NCBI GenBank assembly: GCA_017456105.1
Contig: JAFTKA010000002.1
Location: 62,001 to 126,000 of the forward strand
From: Oscillospiraceae bacterium
Lineage (GTDB): Bacteria > Bacillota_A > Clostridia > Oscillospirales > Oscillospiraceae
Length of the DNA stretch: 64,000 nucleotides
Reading direction: 5' to 3'
The notes beneath the pieces are model-generated. The model ran no database searches, had not been told where the DNA came from, and saw only the letters and a program-made list of their open reading frames with translations. Of the stretch, positions 50,518-59,706 are shown in pieces. The position numbers and the translations under genes are program-made. Within the stretch, counting starts at the first letter, position 1; each line of letters starts with the position of its first letter.

Positions 50518-51876
50518 TTGAATAGAATTGCAAGACGGGCAGGGGTACTCCTGCTTTTGGCTCTGCTTCTGATTGGCGGTATCGTTTTGTTTGTGGTGGA
50601 ATTCTCTGCCAAGGCGGGCTCCTGGGTGGTTTTTCCCGGCTCGCCCCATGTGTATAATGGCGGCAATATCGGCTGCGGCACTGTCGTTGACAGGGAAGGC
50701 GTGATCTTGCTGGAATTAAACGATCAGCGGGCCTACAGCAAGTCCGATGCTTTGCGGAAGTCCACCGTTCACTGGCTGGGCGACCGTAGCGGCAGTGTGG
50801 ACGCTCAGGCACTTGCCAGCCATTCCCATGAGCTGGTGGGTTTTGATCTGCTCAACGGCATCTATAGTTATGGAGAAAGCGGCAGTGTTGCTACACTGAC
50901 CCTGTCCGCCCAGGCACAGATGGCGGCACTGGAGGCTCTGGGGAATTACCGGGGCACGGTGGCGGTTTACAATTACAAAACGGGACAAATCCTCTGTGCG
51001 GTTACCACGCCCGCCTTTGATCCGGATAATGCTCCTGTGTTTGACGAGGAGAATCCTCCGGAGGAATACAAGGATCTTTACTGGAACAAATTTACCCAGT
51101 TCCACTATGTTCCCGGCTCGATCTTTAAGGTGGTTACTTTGGCCGCCGTGGTGGAGGCCAAGCCGGAGATTTTGGAGAAGACCTTTACCTGTAAGGGAAG
51201 CTACGTTTTAGAGCCGGACAAGATCACCTGCGAGATCCCCCATGGGGAGCAGAATGTGAAAACGGCCTTCAAAAACTCCTGCAATTGTGCCTTTGCCCAG
51301 ATCGTTCTGGAGCTGGGCGGCGATACGCTGCAGGAGTGTGTGGAGCAGTTTCAGGTTACAGAAAGCGTAAACTTTGACGGCATTACCACTGCAAAGGGAA
51401 ATTTCCTGTCCACCGATGTGGCTCAGGTCAGTGCCGCCTGGGCGGGCATCGGTCAGTACAATGATGAGATCAATCCCTGTGCCTTTTTGACCTTTATGGG
51501 GTCCATCGCAAACGGCGGTCAGGGCGTTGAGCCCTATATCGTCAAGGAGATCTCCGGCACGTACCACGCAAAGACTCAAAAGCGGGATAGGATCATGTCG
51601 GAGGATACGGCAAAGCTACTGACAGAGTATCTGCGGAACAATGTGGAAAATAAGTACGGCGACGGCAATTTCCCCGGTATGACGGTCTGTGCCAAGACCG
51701 GCACGGCAGAGGTGGGCGGCGGCAAAAAGCCCAACGCCATGCTGGCGGGATTTGTAACCGACGAAGCAACACCCTGGGCGTTCATCGTCTGCGTGGAGGA
51801 CGCTGGCTACGGCGGACAGGTATGTCTGCCCATCGCGTCCAAGGTGCTGGCTGCCTGTAAGGAACATGTTGGATAA
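50518..51876 (+). CDS. Penicillin-binding protein, transpeptidase (class B)
   Basis: A 452-aa cell-wall cross-linking enzyme. Residues 9-27 are an N-terminal membrane anchor, the rest extracellular. Active-site motifs: SIFK in PGSIFKVV near residue 200, SCN near 257 and KTGTAEVGGG near 392. It is shorter than FtsI/PBP2 (about 600-700 aa) because the N-terminal pedestal is small, as in PbpA of actinobacteria. TTG start after AAGGGGGG. It pairs with the SEDS protein upstream; in actinobacteria FHA, rodA and pbpA also cluster. Confidence 0.9.
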   Translation: MNRIARRAGVLLLLALLLIGGIVLFVVEFSAKAGSWVVFPGSPHVYNGGNIGCGTVVDREGVILLELNDQRAYSKSDALRKSTVHWLGDRSGSVDAQALASHSHELVGFDLLNGIYSYGESGSVATLTLSAQAQMAALEALGNYRGTVAVYNYKTGQILCAVTTPAFDPDNAPVFDEENPPEEYKDLYWNKFTQFHYVPGSIFKVVTLAAVVEAKPEILEKTFTCKGSYVLEPDKITCEIPHGEQNVKTAFKNSCNCAFAQIVLELGGDTLQECVEQFQVTESVNFDGITTAKGNFLSTDVAQVSAAWAGIGQYNDEINPCAFLTFMGSIANGGQGVEPYIVKEISGTYHAKTQKRDRIMSEDTAKLLTEYLRNNVENKYGDGNFPGMTVCAKTGTAEVGGGKKPNAMLAGFVTDEATPWAFIVCVEDAGYGGQVCLPIASKVLAACKEHVG

Positions 51877-51878
51877 CA

Positions 51879-51912
51879 AAAACAGCGGAGTGATCTTTCA
51901 CTCCGCTGTTTT
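51879..51912. terminator. Bidirectional terminator between pbp and the regulator
   Basis: AAAACAGCGGAGTGA-TCTT-TCACTCCGCTGTTTT, a perfect 15-bp stem with A/T runs on both sides. Confidence 0.93.
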
Positions 51913-51914
51913 AC

Positions 51915-52286
51915 TTAATCGGTAAGGGTTTGAATGTGTTTTTTCAGGGCTTCAAAGGACTGGTCGCTGATGGCGTGTTCTAATTTGCAGGCGTCCTCCG
52001 CGGCAACCTCCGGGTCAACACCCAGTGAAACCAAAAGCCGGGTCAGCACCGTATGCCGTTCATAGATCTTTTGGGCTACGGACAGTCCCTTTTCCGTCAG
52101 AGTGATGAAACCGTCCTTATCTACGGTGATAAACTCCCGGGACTTCAATACGCCCACAGCCCGGCTGACGCTGGGCTTGGAGTAACCCATATATTCGCTG
52201 ATGTCGATGGAACGCACCTTGCCCCGCTGCTGCTGCAGTACGTGGATACTTTCTAAGTACATTTCGCCGGACTCGTGAATGTTCAT
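51915..52286 (-). CDS. DtxR/MntR-family metal-dependent regulator
   Basis: A 123-aa DNA-binding protein of the short MntR-like class without an SH3 domain. Residues about 1-60 are the winged helix (EMYLESIHVLQQQRGKVRSI, MGYSKPSVSRAVGVLKSREF, DGFITLTEKG). The C-terminal dimer part has metal-site residues in HTVLTRLLVSLGVDPEVAAEDACKLEH. It probably senses Mn2+ or Fe2+. The start at 52286 has AAGGAG 8 nt upstream; the GTG 9 nt earlier is too close. No metal transporter is next to it. Confidence 0.88.
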   Translation of the reverse strand: MNIHESGEMYLESIHVLQQQRGKVRSIDISEYMGYSKPSVSRAVGVLKSREFITVDKDGFITLTEKGLSVAQKIYERHTVLTRLLVSLGVDPEVAAEDACKLEHAISDQSFEALKKHIQTLTD

Positions 52287-52315
52287 GAAGCACACTCCTT
52301 ATCACTGATGGATAC

Positions 52316-52344
52316 AGTATAGCACAAAATTTCCCCCTATGCAA
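52316..52344 (-). promoter_or_regulatory. Promoter for the MntR-like regulator
   Basis: On minus: TTGCAT (52339-52344) and TATACT (52316-52321), spacer 17 bp. Confidence 0.7.
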
Positions 52345-52360
52345 TGCCCGAAAAATATGT

Positions 52361-52381
52361 ATGCCCCGGATATCGGGGCAT
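52361..52381 (-). terminator. Terminator of the spore protein gene
   Basis: ATGCCCC-GGATATC-GGGGCAT; on minus it is followed by ACATATTTTTC. Confidence 0.75.
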
Positions 52382-52386
52382 TGGAC

Positions 52387-52581
52387 TTACTGCAGACCCT
52401 GCTCGTAAGCCTCGATCATCTTCTTGACCATCTGGCCGCCCACGGAACCGGCCTCACGGCTGGTCAGGTGGCCGTTGTAACCGTTGGTCAGGTTAACGCC
52501 GACCTCAGAAGCAGCCTGCATCTTGAAACGGTCCATAGCTTCCCGTGCCTGGGGAACATTGATCTGGTTGTTGTTCTTCAT
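52387..52581 (-). CDS. Alpha/beta-type small acid-soluble spore protein (SASP)
   Basis: A 64-aa DNA-protecting protein of dormant spores. It has the family core: QAREAMDRFKMQAASEVGV, including the GPR protease site around ASEVGV, then GYNGHLTSREAGSVGGQMVKKMIEAYEQ. It was found inside a longer open frame; the start at 52581 follows AAAGGAG. Expression is expected in the forespore under sigma-G, but I could not place a sigma-G promoter with confidence. This gene shows the organism can sporulate or descends from spore formers. Confidence 0.92.
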   Translation of the reverse strand: MKNNNQINVPQAREAMDRFKMQAASEVGVNLTNGYNGHLTSREAGSVGGQMVKKMIEAYEQGLQ

Positions 52582-52600
52582 GATTTTTCTCTCCTTTTCG

Positions 52601-52632
52601 CTTTCTTCGGAAAGAGCACTTTCCGAAGAAAG
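52601..52632 (-). other. 14-bp perfect hairpin in the SASP leader
   Basis: CTTTCTTCGGAAAG (52601-52614), loop AGCA, and CTTTCCGAAGAAAG (52619-52632). It ends about 12 nt upstream of the SASP ribosome site. It could stabilise the transcript or bind a regulator. It is not followed by T-runs, so it is not a terminator. Confidence 0.7.
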
Positions 52633-52714
52633 TACTTTTCTTTCCGCAAACATAGCTTTGCCCCTTAGAGAGAAAATATAAATGTTTCTTTTCGGAAATT
52701 GACGCAAAAATTGG

Positions 52715-52741
52715 AAAAAGCGGAGCAAAGCTCCGCTTTTT
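52715..52741 (-). terminator. Terminator of the NlpC/P60-like gene
   Basis: AAAAAGCGGAGC-AAA-GCTCCGCTTTTT, 6 nt after the minus-strand stop, with flanking A/T runs. Confidence 0.93.
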
Positions 52742-52747
52742 ATATAT

Positions 52748-53479
52748 TTAATCGGAATAACGGCGGGCACCAATGAAGCGTTCGGCATAATAGTCGCCGC
52801 CCATGTACCGTTCCACAACGGATTCCTTGGAGCTGCTGACGGCGATAAAGTTATTGTTTCCGGTGTAGATGCCTACGTATTCTGTTTCACCGGGGTTTTC
52901 TAAGTAGAAGAACACCACGTCGCCCGGTTGCAGGAACTCCTTGGGGACTTCTGTGCCATAAGTAAACTGACTGTCGATGTCCCGGGGTGCGGCAATATCG
53001 CACTGACGGAAGCAATAGTAGATCAGGCCCGTGGTATCAAAACCGTCGGGGCCGGAGCCTGCGAAGGTCTCGGGCTTGCCCAGAGTGGCTTTTGCCGCGG
53101 TAACGATCTTCTGACCCAAGGTACTGTCATACTCGGGAGCGACCACAGGCTTGTCCTCTTCCGGTTCTGTGGTTTCCTCAGTAGTTTCTTCGGTGGTTTC
53201 TTCAGTTGCCTCGGTGGTTTCCTCGGTAGATTCTGTGGTCTCTTCGGTAGTCTCTTCAGTGGTTTCCTCCGTGGTTTCTTCCGTCGTTTCCTCGGTGGTT
53301 TCAGAGGTTTCTAAAAGGGAGGTCTCCGGTGTGGATTCAGGCGGCACATCGCCCTCGCTGCAGGACTTACTCAGAAGAATGACGCCCACAACGATAACAG
53401 CCAGCAAAAGAATCCAAAAGCAAACCCCAAGCCAGTTGATGCGTTTGCGTTTTTTTGATTCATATTTACCTTTTTTCAT
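52748..53479 (-). CDS. NlpC/P60-like membrane protein lacking catalytic residues
   Basis: A 243-aa protein. Residues 1-14 are basic, 15-37 a membrane helix, about 55-108 a Thr/Glu repeat (units of EETT), and about 118-243 an NlpC/P60 fold on the outside. The catalytic Cys motif DCSG reads DTTG (in DGFDTTGLIYYCF), the His of HVGIY reads YVGIY, and the third residue of FVHA reads FIAV. All three catalytic positions are thus changed. It may bind peptidoglycan without cutting it. The start at 53479 follows AAGGAGG. Confidence 0.82.
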   Translation of the reverse strand: MKKGKYESKKRKRINWLGVCFWILLLAVIVVGVILLSKSCSEGDVPPESTPETSLLETSETTEETTEETTEETTEETTEETTESTEETTEATEETTEETTEETTEPEEDKPVVAPEYDSTLGQKIVTAAKATLGKPETFAGSGPDGFDTTGLIYYCFRQCDIAAPRDIDSQFTYGTEVPKEFLQPGDVVFFYLENPGETEYVGIYTGNNNFIAVSSSKESVVERYMGGDYYAERFIGARRYSD

Positions 53480-53596
53480 AGTTTTATCCTCCTTGGTTGG
53501 GATACGCACATTATATCATAAAAAACAGAAAATGCAAACCTGTGGCAGCGGGCAATATGTGAAATGCCCTTACAGCTAGATGATCGATCGACCGAA

Positions 53597-53622
53597 GCGG
53601 AACGGATAAATCCGTTCCCTAC
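53597..53622. repeat. GTAGGG hairpin repeat, AACGGAT core
   Basis: GCGGAACGGATAAATCCGTT then CCCTAC, identical to the right half of 42233-42282. A degraded copy (GGAGCGGACCGTC to GATCCCTAC) follows at 53645-53674. With 53510-53596, which shows nothing else, they fill the gap before the argF terminator. Confidence 0.75.
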
Positions 53623-53690
53623 GGGTTCTATCGGGGGTGCGGAGGGAGCGGACCGTCGAGGACACCGATCCCTACATTGAAAGAAGCGAC

Positions 53691-53719
53691 AAAAAGCGGC
53701 ACTCTTCTGAGTGCCGCTT
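53691..53719 (-). terminator. Rho-independent terminator of the arginine operon
   Basis: AAGCGGCACTC-TTCT-GAGTGCCGCTT; on minus TTTTTG follows. Confidence 0.93.
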
Positions 53720-53725
53720 AATCCT

Positions 53726-54709
53726 TTATTCAGCCAGGGAAGCGGCCATAACCGCCTTGATGGTGTGCATGCGGTTTTCTGCCTCGTCGAAGACGATTGA
53801 CTGAGGACCTTCGAAGACCTCGTCGGTAACCTCCATGCAGTCAAGGTTGAAGGTTTCGCCCATCTTCTTGCCGATGGTGGTGTTCAGGTCGTGGAAGGCG
53901 GGCAGGCAGTGCATAAACTTGCACTGAGGGCCGGCCATGTCCATCAGCTCCTGGGTTACCCGGTAGGGCGACAACTCACGAATTCGGTAGCTCCAGGTGT
54001 GCTCCGGCTCGCCCATGGATACCCAAACGTCGGTGTAGATCACATCAGCACCCTGGACGGCCGTCTTGGGGTCGGTGATGAACTCCAGAGTCGCACCGGT
54101 CTCGGCGGCGATGGCCTGACAGGTGGCGATCAACTCCTTATTGGGGAAGTAATCCTCCGGAGCACAGGCCACAAAATGCATACCCATTTTGGCACAGCCC
54201 ACCATCAGGGAGTTACCCATATTAAAGCCTGCATCACCCATAAACACCAGCTTTTTGCCCTTCAGTTCACCAAGGTGTTCCCGGATCGTCAGAAAGTCCG
54301 CCAGGATCTGGGTGGGGTGGAATTCGTTGGTCAGGCCGTTCCAGACGGGAACGCCTGCGTACTTGGCAAGGTCCTCCACGATTTTCTGGCCGAAGCCACG
54401 GTATTCAATGCCGTCGTACATTCTGCCCAGTACCCGGGCAGTATCGGCAATGCTCTCCTTCTTGCCCATCTGAGAGCCCACAGGGCCAAGATAGGTGCAG
54501 TTCATACCCAAGTCATAAGCGGCTACCTCAAAGGCACAGCGGGTACGGGTGGAGTCCTTTTCAAACAGAAGAACTACGTTCTTGCCCTGGCACAGCTTGT
54601 GGGGGATACCGGCCTTTTTCTTGGCCTTGAAATCTGCGGCCAGGTCCAGCAGGTGTCCGATCTGCTCGCTTGTCAGGTCTAAAAGTTTCAGAAAATGCTT
54701 GTTTTTCAT
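53726..54709 (-). CDS. argF: Ornithine carbamoyltransferase
   Basis: Makes citrulline from ornithine and carbamoyl phosphate. The 327-aa protein has the carbamoyl phosphate motif [16 protein letters not shown], the [16 protein letters not shown] segment and the ornithine-side Cys loop MHCLPAFHD. In this operon with argG and argH it is biosynthetic, not the catabolic ArcB. The start at 54709 follows GTGAGG. It lies 12 bp after the ABC ATPase and ends the operon. Confidence 0.95.
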   Translation of the reverse strand: MKNKHFLKLLDLTSEQIGHLLDLAADFKAKKKAGIPHKLCQGKNVVLLFEKDSTRTRCAFEVAAYDLGMNCTYLGPVGSQMGKKESIADTARVLGRMYDGIEYRGFGQKIVEDLAKYAGVPVWNGLTNEFHPTQILADFLTIREHLGELKGKKLVFMGDAGFNMGNSLMVGCAKMGMHFVACAPEDYFPNKELIATCQAIAAETGATLEFITDPKTAVQGADVIYTDVWVSMGEPEHTWSYRIRELSPYRVTQELMDMAGPQCKFMHCLPAFHDLNTTIGKKMGETFNLDCMEVTDEVFEGPQSIVFDEAENRMHTIKAVMAASLAE

Positions 54710-54721
54710 AATGGACCTCAC

Positions 54722-55477
54722 TTACAAAACTTTTGCCAGGAAGGACTGCAGGCGTTCACTCTTGGGGCTGCTGAACAGCTCCTCGGGAGCTCCTTCTTCG
54801 GTAATGATGCCTTCGTCCATAAACAGAACGCGGTTGCTTACCTCTCTGGCAAAGCCCATTTCGTGGGTTACCACGATCATGGTCATACCCTTCTTCGCCA
54901 GCGACTTCATAACGTCCAAAACTTCACCGACCATTTCGGGGTCCAGGGCGGAGGTGGGCTCGTCAAAGAGCATCACTTCCGGATCCATACACAGGGCCCG
55001 GACAATGGCCACACGCTGCTTCTGACCGCCGGAGAGCTGGTTGGGATAGGCATCTGCCCGATCAGCCAGGCCTACACGATCCAATAGGTCCATAGCCTTT
55101 TCTTCTGCCTGCTCCTTGGTCATCTTCTTCAGCATGACAGGAGCTAAAGTCAGGTTGTTCAGCACTGTCAGGTGAGGGAACAGATTGAACTGCTGGAATA
55201 CCATGCCCATTTTCTGCCGGTGCAGATTTAAGTTTACCTTTGCACCTGTCAGGTTCACACCGTCAAATTCGATGACACCGTCGGTGGGGGTTTCCAGCAG
55301 ATTCAGGCAACGCAGGAAGGTGGATTTACCGGAACCGGAGGCACCGATGACACACACAACGTCGCCCTTGTAAATATCCACATCGATGCCTTTGAGTACC
55401 TCAAGCTTGTCAAAATTCTTTTTAAGATTTCTGACGCGGATCACTGCGTCAGAAGCGGTCATATTCTTATTTTCCAT
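54722..55477 (-). CDS. Amino-acid ABC transporter ATPase
   Basis: A 251-aa polar-amino-acid importer ATPase (GlnQ/ArtP type). Walker A is [15 protein letters not shown], the Q-loop lies in [14 protein letters not shown], the signature is [15 protein letters not shown] and Walker B is [19 protein letters not shown] with VTHEMGFA as H-loop. The start at 55477 is 13 nt from GGAGG; a GTG one codon earlier is an alternative. It overlaps the permease by 11 bp. Confidence 0.92.
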   Translation of the reverse strand: MENKNMTASDAVIRVRNLKKNFDKLEVLKGIDVDIYKGDVVCVIGASGSGKSTFLRCLNLLETPTDGVIEFDGVNLTGAKVNLNLHRQKMGMVFQQFNLFPHLTVLNNLTLAPVMLKKMTKEQAEEKAMDLLDRVGLADRADAYPNQLSGGQKQRVAIVRALCMDPEVMLFDEPTSALDPEMVGEVLDVMKSLAKKGMTMIVVTHEMGFAREVSNRVLFMDEGIITEEGAPEELFSSPKSERLQSFLAKVL

Positions 55478-56153
55478 CACTCTTACGCAGCCTCCTTTCA
55501 AAAATTGCCAACAGCCGGGTGATGCCCACAACCAGGATCAAATACACCAACGCCAAAATAATAATCGGATTGATGGCATCGGCGGTCTTGTTGCGGATAT
55601 TGGTAGCGGCCTTGGTGATATCCACCACTGCCACATAGCCGGCAACGGAGGTCTCTTTCAACAGGGCGATCATTTCGTTGCCAATGGCAGGGAGAATGTA
55701 TTTGATAGCCTGGGGCAGCACGATTTTTGCCATGGCCTGACCCTTGGACAGGCCAAGACTGCGGGCGGCCTCCATCTGACCCTTATCCACAGCATTGATA
55801 CCGCTGCGGATCAGCTCTGCCATATAGGCACCGGAGTTGACGCCGAAAGCCAAAATAGCAACGGGGGTGCCGTTTCTGGCAGAAGCGAAAATCACGAAGA
55901 AAAAGGCAATCAACAGTACTGTTACCGGAATACCCCGGATCACCGTGGTATACAGGTCGCAGAGCCAGTTGAAAAATCGCAGCTTTTTATTGCCCTCGCA
56001 GAAGTACTTGATAATGGCAATCAAAGTGCCGATGACCACACCAATCGCCAAGGCACCAAAGGTGATGATCAGTGTGGTCTTCAGACCGTCCACCAACCAC
56101 ATATAGCGGTTATCTGTGAGGAATGTTTCTTGTAATTTGTCTAACCAACTCAT
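55467..56153 (-). CDS. Amino-acid ABC transporter permease
   Basis: A 228-aa membrane protein of the HisM/GlnP class. It has about five membrane helices and the EAA loop [21 protein letters not shown] near residue 130, the ATPase contact. AAGGAAAAG precedes the start. It is encoded between the binding protein and the ATPase within the arginine operon. Confidence 0.92.
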   Translation of the reverse strand: MSWLDKLQETFLTDNRYMWLVDGLKTTLIITFGALAIGVVIGTLIAIIKYFCEGNKKLRFFNWLCDLYTTVIRGIPVTVLLIAFFFVIFASARNGTPVAILAFGVNSGAYMAELIRSGINAVDKGQMEAARSLGLSKGQAMAKIVLPQAIKYILPAIGNEMIALLKETSVAGYVAVVDITKAATNIRNKTADAINPIIILALVYLILVVGITRLLAIFERRLRKSDGK

Positions 56154-56192
56154 TTATTCTTTTCCTTATACTGTATTTTAAAAATCCAAGCA

Positions 56193-56214
56193 GCTCCGCG
56201 TTTTCACGCGGAGC
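56193..56214 (-). other. Intercistronic hairpin between binding protein and permease
   Basis: GCTCCGCG-TTTTCA-CGCGGAGC. On minus a T-stretch follows (GGATTTTTAAAA). Partial termination here would keep the binding protein more abundant than the membrane parts. Confidence 0.65.
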
Positions 56215-56235
56215 CGCATAGGAACGATCCTGTGA

Positions 56236-57006
56236 TCAGGGCTTCATGTAGGTTTCGCCGTAGGTGTCGAAAATGCTCTGAATAGTGCCATCTTCGATCA
56301 GTCCGGTGAGGATCTTATCGATCTCGGCTACCAGATCCTCGGAGCCGAAAGCAAAGGCAAAGGCATAGGGCTCTTCGGTCAGCTTCTCGTCCAGGATCAC
56401 CAGGTCGGCGTTGCCCTCGGTCATCTGAATAGCGGTCAGATTGTCAACAACCCAGGCATCTACCTTGCCGGTGGTCAAAGCGGCCAGTGCGTCTGCGTTT
56501 GCATTGTAAGCCTGGTACTTGATGTTCTCGTCCTGGCAGCCGGTCTCAGCGGTGGTGCCGGTCTGTACGGAAACAGTCTTGCCTTCCAGGTCAGCCTTTC
56601 CGGTGATAGTGCTGTCGGCATCAACTACGATCACCTGTGCGGCGTTGTAGTAGGGAACGGTGAAGAGCATATTCTTCTTGCGGGATTCGTTGGCGGTGAT
56701 GCCGGACATACCGCAGTCATACTTTGCAGTCTCAATGCCAACCAGAACGGTATCGAAGTCCATCTGAGCGATTTCCAGTTCCACGCCCAGTTCTTCGGCG
56801 ACCAGTTCCAAAATGTCCACTTCAATACCGACGACTTCGTTGCCTTCCAGAGACTCAAAGGGAGGGAAGTCGGGGCTGGTGGCAACGGTCAGCTTGCCGG
56901 CGGTCTTGACCTGCTCCAGGGTTACACCCTTGGCACTGCTGCCGCAGGCTGCGAAGCAGGCGGCGATCATAAGTACGGACAATACAAGTGCAATAATCTT
57001 TTTCAT
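56236..57006 (-). CDS. Amino-acid-binding lipoprotein of ABC importer
   Basis: A 256-aa family 3 extracellular solute-binding protein. The lipobox is FAAC near residue 21 after a basic-hydrophobic signal. Ligand-domain features: GKLTVATSPDFPPFE, VGIEVDILELVAEELGVELE, DCGMSGITANESRKKNMLFTVPYY and VQTGTTAE. Residues of this type bind basic or polar amino acids; the operon suggests arginine, ornithine, citrulline or lysine, inferred from context only. Confidence 0.9.
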   Translation of the reverse strand: MKKIIALVLSVLMIAACFAACGSSAKGVTLEQVKTAGKLTVATSPDFPPFESLEGNEVVGIEVDILELVAEELGVELEIAQMDFDTVLVGIETAKYDCGMSGITANESRKKNMLFTVPYYNAAQVIVVDADSTITGKADLEGKTVSVQTGTTAETGCQDENIKYQAYNANADALAALTTGKVDAWVVDNLTAIQMTEGNADLVILDEKLTEEPYAFAFAFGSEDLVAEIDKILTGLIEDGTIQSIFDTYGETYMKP

Positions 57007-57019
57007 AATGGTTTTCTCC

Positions 57020-58393
57020 TTACTTTAATAAATTTTTGACATAAGATATTTGTTTATTTACAGAGGGGACGGAAGTGCCGCCCTCGCTGATTCTCTTTTC
57101 CACACAGGTGGCAAGATCGATCTCGTGGTAGAGGTCTTCTCCAAACAGGTCGCTGAAGGCCTTATATTCGGAAAGAGGAAGATCTTCCAAAACCGTGTTT
57201 TCTTTGATACACTTGGCAACCAGCTGACCGGAGATCTTATAGGCACTGCGGAAGGGAAGACCCTTCTTAACCAAGTAGTCGGCCAGGTCTGTGGCGTTGA
57301 TAAAGCCCTTTTGGGCGGCCCGCTTCATATTCTCGGTTCGGGCGGTCATGGTGGCAACCATTCCGGTGAACACCTGCAGGCACATCTTGACCGTATCGCA
57401 GGCATCGAAGATGCCCTCCTTATCCTCCTGCATATCCTTGTTGTAGGCAAGGGGCAGGCCCTTCAGAGTGGTTAAAAGACCCATCAGGTCGCCGTAGACA
57501 CGGCCGGTCTTGCCACGCACCAATTCTGCCATATCGGGGTTTTTCTTCTGAGGCATAATGGACGAGCCGGTGGTATAAGCATCGCTCAGCTCCACAAACT
57601 GGAATTCCCAGCTGGACCAGAGAATGATCTCCTCAGAAAAGCGGCTCAGGTGCATCATAAGGGTAGATAAGGTGCTCAGCAGCTCCACGCAGAAGTCCCG
57701 GTCGGAAACACCGTCCAGAGAGTTCAGGCAGATACCGTCAAAGCCCAGCTTTTCCGCTTCAAAGCGGCGGTCGGTGTCATAAGTCGTACCCGCCAGAGCA
57801 CAGCAGCCGATGGGGCTTTGGTTCATACGTCGTCGGCAATCGGAAAGCCGGTCCATATCCCGCAAAAGCATCATGGCGTAGGCCATCAGGTGATGTCCAA
57901 AGGTGATGGGCTGGGCCCGCTGCAAATGGGTGTAGCCGGGCATAATGGCATCACAGTACTGCTCTGCCTTTTCAGTTACCGCCAAAGTCAGATCCTTGAC
58001 CAGGTTGGAGATGGTATCGATTTCATTACGCAGGTACATGCGAATGTCCAGGGCTACCTGATCGTTGCGGCTGCGGGCGGTGTGCAGCTTTTTGCCCACA
58101 TCTCCCACACGCTCGGTCAGCACCGCTTCGACAAACATATGGATATCTTCGCTTTGCATATCGATGGCCAGCTTTCCGCTGTCCAAGTCCTGCAAAATGC
58201 CCTCTAATCCTGCGATCAGCTGATCGGCATCACTCTGGGTAATAATGCCCTTGGCCGCCAGCATGGCTGCGTGAGCCATGGAGCCGGTAATGTCCTGCCT
58301 GTACATACGGCAGTCAAAATGTATGGAGCTGTTGAAATCGTCTGCGATCTTTTCTGTTGTGCCGTCGGTTCGACCGGCCCACATTTTCGCCAT
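57020..58393 (-). CDS. argH: Argininosuccinate lyase
   Basis: Splits argininosuccinate to arginine and fumarate, the last step of arginine synthesis. The 457-aa protein has the N-terminal MWAGRTDGTTEKIADDFNSS, HTARSRNDQVALDIRMYLR, GYTHLQRAQPITFGHHLMAY (catalytic His) and the superfamily signature GSSIMPQKKNPDMAELVRGK with the catalytic Ser. It lies 18 bp after argG and 13 bp before the binding-protein gene. Confidence 0.96.
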   Translation of the reverse strand: MAKMWAGRTDGTTEKIADDFNSSIHFDCRMYRQDITGSMAHAAMLAAKGIITQSDADQLIAGLEGILQDLDSGKLAIDMQSEDIHMFVEAVLTERVGDVGKKLHTARSRNDQVALDIRMYLRNEIDTISNLVKDLTLAVTEKAEQYCDAIMPGYTHLQRAQPITFGHHLMAYAMMLLRDMDRLSDCRRRMNQSPIGCCALAGTTYDTDRRFEAEKLGFDGICLNSLDGVSDRDFCVELLSTLSTLMMHLSRFSEEIILWSSWEFQFVELSDAYTTGSSIMPQKKNPDMAELVRGKTGRVYGDLMGLLTTLKGLPLAYNKDMQEDKEGIFDACDTVKMCLQVFTGMVATMTARTENMKRAAQKGFINATDLADYLVKKGLPFRSAYKISGQLVAKCIKENTVLEDLPLSEYKAFSDLFGEDLYHEIDLATCVEKRISEGGTSVPSVNKQISYVKNLLK

Positions 58394-58411
58394 AAGATAT
58401 CTCCTTGGGAA

Positions 58412-59629
58412 TTACTTCTTTCCGTCGACCATTGCCTGTACCTTGATGGGCAGACCGAACAGGTTAATGAAGCCTGCGGCGTCAGCCTGATTGTAATCGC
58501 TTTCACCGAAGGTGGCGATCTCCTCGGAGTACAAAGAGTAGGGACTCCATACGCCGGCGTTGATCATATTGCCCTTGTAAAGCTTCAGTCTTACCTTGCC
58601 GGTAACCTTCTCCTGGGTCTTATCCACGAAGGCTGCCAGAGCCTCACGCAGGGGAGTGAACCACTGGCCGTTGTAAACCAGCTCGGCGTAGGTGATAGCC
58701 AGTCTCTGCTTCTCGTGGAGGGTCATCTTGTCCAGGCAGATGGATTCCAGCACGCTGTGAGCCTTATAGAGGATCGCACCGCCGGGAGTCTCATACACGC
58801 CGCGGCACTTCATACCCACAAGACGGTTTTCCACGATGTCCAAAAGACCAATGCCGTTGGCACCGCCCAGCTCATTGAGCTTCAGAATGATGTTCTTGGC
58901 GGACATCTTCTCATCGTTCAGAGCAACGGGCTTGCCCTGCTCAAAATCCAAAGTAATGTAAGTAGGTACGTCGGGAGCCTGAATGGGGGAGACACCCATT
59001 TCCAGGAAGCCGGGCTTCTCGTACTGGGGCTCGTTGCCGGTGTCTTCCAGGTCCAGACCCTCGTGGCTCAAATGCCACAGGTTCTTATCCTTGGAGTAGT
59101 TGGTCTCGCGGTTGATCTTCAGGGGAACATTGTGAGCCTCAGCGTACTCGATCTCCTCTTCACGGGACTTGATATCCCACTCACGCCAGGGGGCGATAAT
59201 GGGCATATTGGGTGCAAAATGCTTGATGGACAGCTCGAAACGAACCTGGTCATTGCCCTTACCGGTGCAGCCGTGGCAGATGGCGTCGGCATTCTCCTTC
59301 AAAGCCACCTCAACAAGACCCTTGGCGATGCAGGGACGGGCGTGGGAAGTACCCAGCAGGTATTCCTCATAAACGGCACCGGCCTTGACACAGGGAATGA
59401 TGTAATCGTCCACATACTCATCGGTCAGATCCAGCACATACAGCTTGGAAGCACCGGTCTTAATGGCCTTTTCTTCCAGACCCTCCAGCTCGTCAGCCTG
59501 GCCCACGTTACCGGCAACGGCGATGACTTCGCAGTTGTTGTAGTTCTCCTTCAGCCAGGGAATGATGATAGATGTATCCAGTCCGCCGGAGTAGGCCAGC
59601 ACGACTTTTTTAATGTTTTCTTTGTTCAT
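58412..59629 (-). CDS. argG: Argininosuccinate synthase
   Basis: Joins citrulline and aspartate using ATP. The 405-aa protein has the P-loop [33 protein letters not shown] and SARPCI-like segment [16 protein letters not shown], and NREINYSKD-type sequence ([19 protein letters not shown]). It is the first gene of the argG-argH-ABC-argF operon, controlled by the ARG box and promoter just upstream. Confidence 0.96.
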   Translation of the reverse strand: MNKENIKKVVLAYSGGLDTSIIIPWLKENYNNCEVIAVAGNVGQADELEGLEEKAIKTGASKLYVLDLTDEYVDDYIIPCVKAGAVYEEYLLGTSHARPCIAKGLVEVALKENADAICHGCTGKGNDQVRFELSIKHFAPNMPIIAPWREWDIKSREEEIEYAEAHNVPLKINRETNYSKDKNLWHLSHEGLDLEDTGNEPQYEKPGFLEMGVSPIQAPDVPTYITLDFEQGKPVALNDEKMSAKNIILKLNELGGANGIGLLDIVENRLVGMKCRGVYETPGGAILYKAHSVLESICLDKMTLHEKQRLAITYAELVYNGQWFTPLREALAAFVDKTQEKVTGKVRLKLYKGNMINAGVWSPYSLYSEEIATFGESDYNQADAAGFINLFGLPIKVQAMVDGKK

Positions 59630-59670
59630 GATGTACTTCCTCCCAAAGTTTATTTATTAAATATGTACGG

Positions 59671-59699
59671 ATTATACAACAGCAAAATGGAAATGTCAA
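59671..59699 (-). promoter_or_regulatory. Consensus sigma-A promoter of the arginine operon
   Basis: On minus: TTGACA (59694-59699) and TATAAT (59671-59676), 17-bp spacer, both perfect. Confidence 0.93.
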
Positions 59700-59706
59700 C
59701 GATACG

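Noticed and set aside
53150..53320. CRISPR-like or tandem DNA repeat
   Set aside because: The periodic sequence encodes the Thr/Glu repeat of the NlpC/P60-like protein; there are no spacers, and no CRISPR array was seen anywhere in the window.
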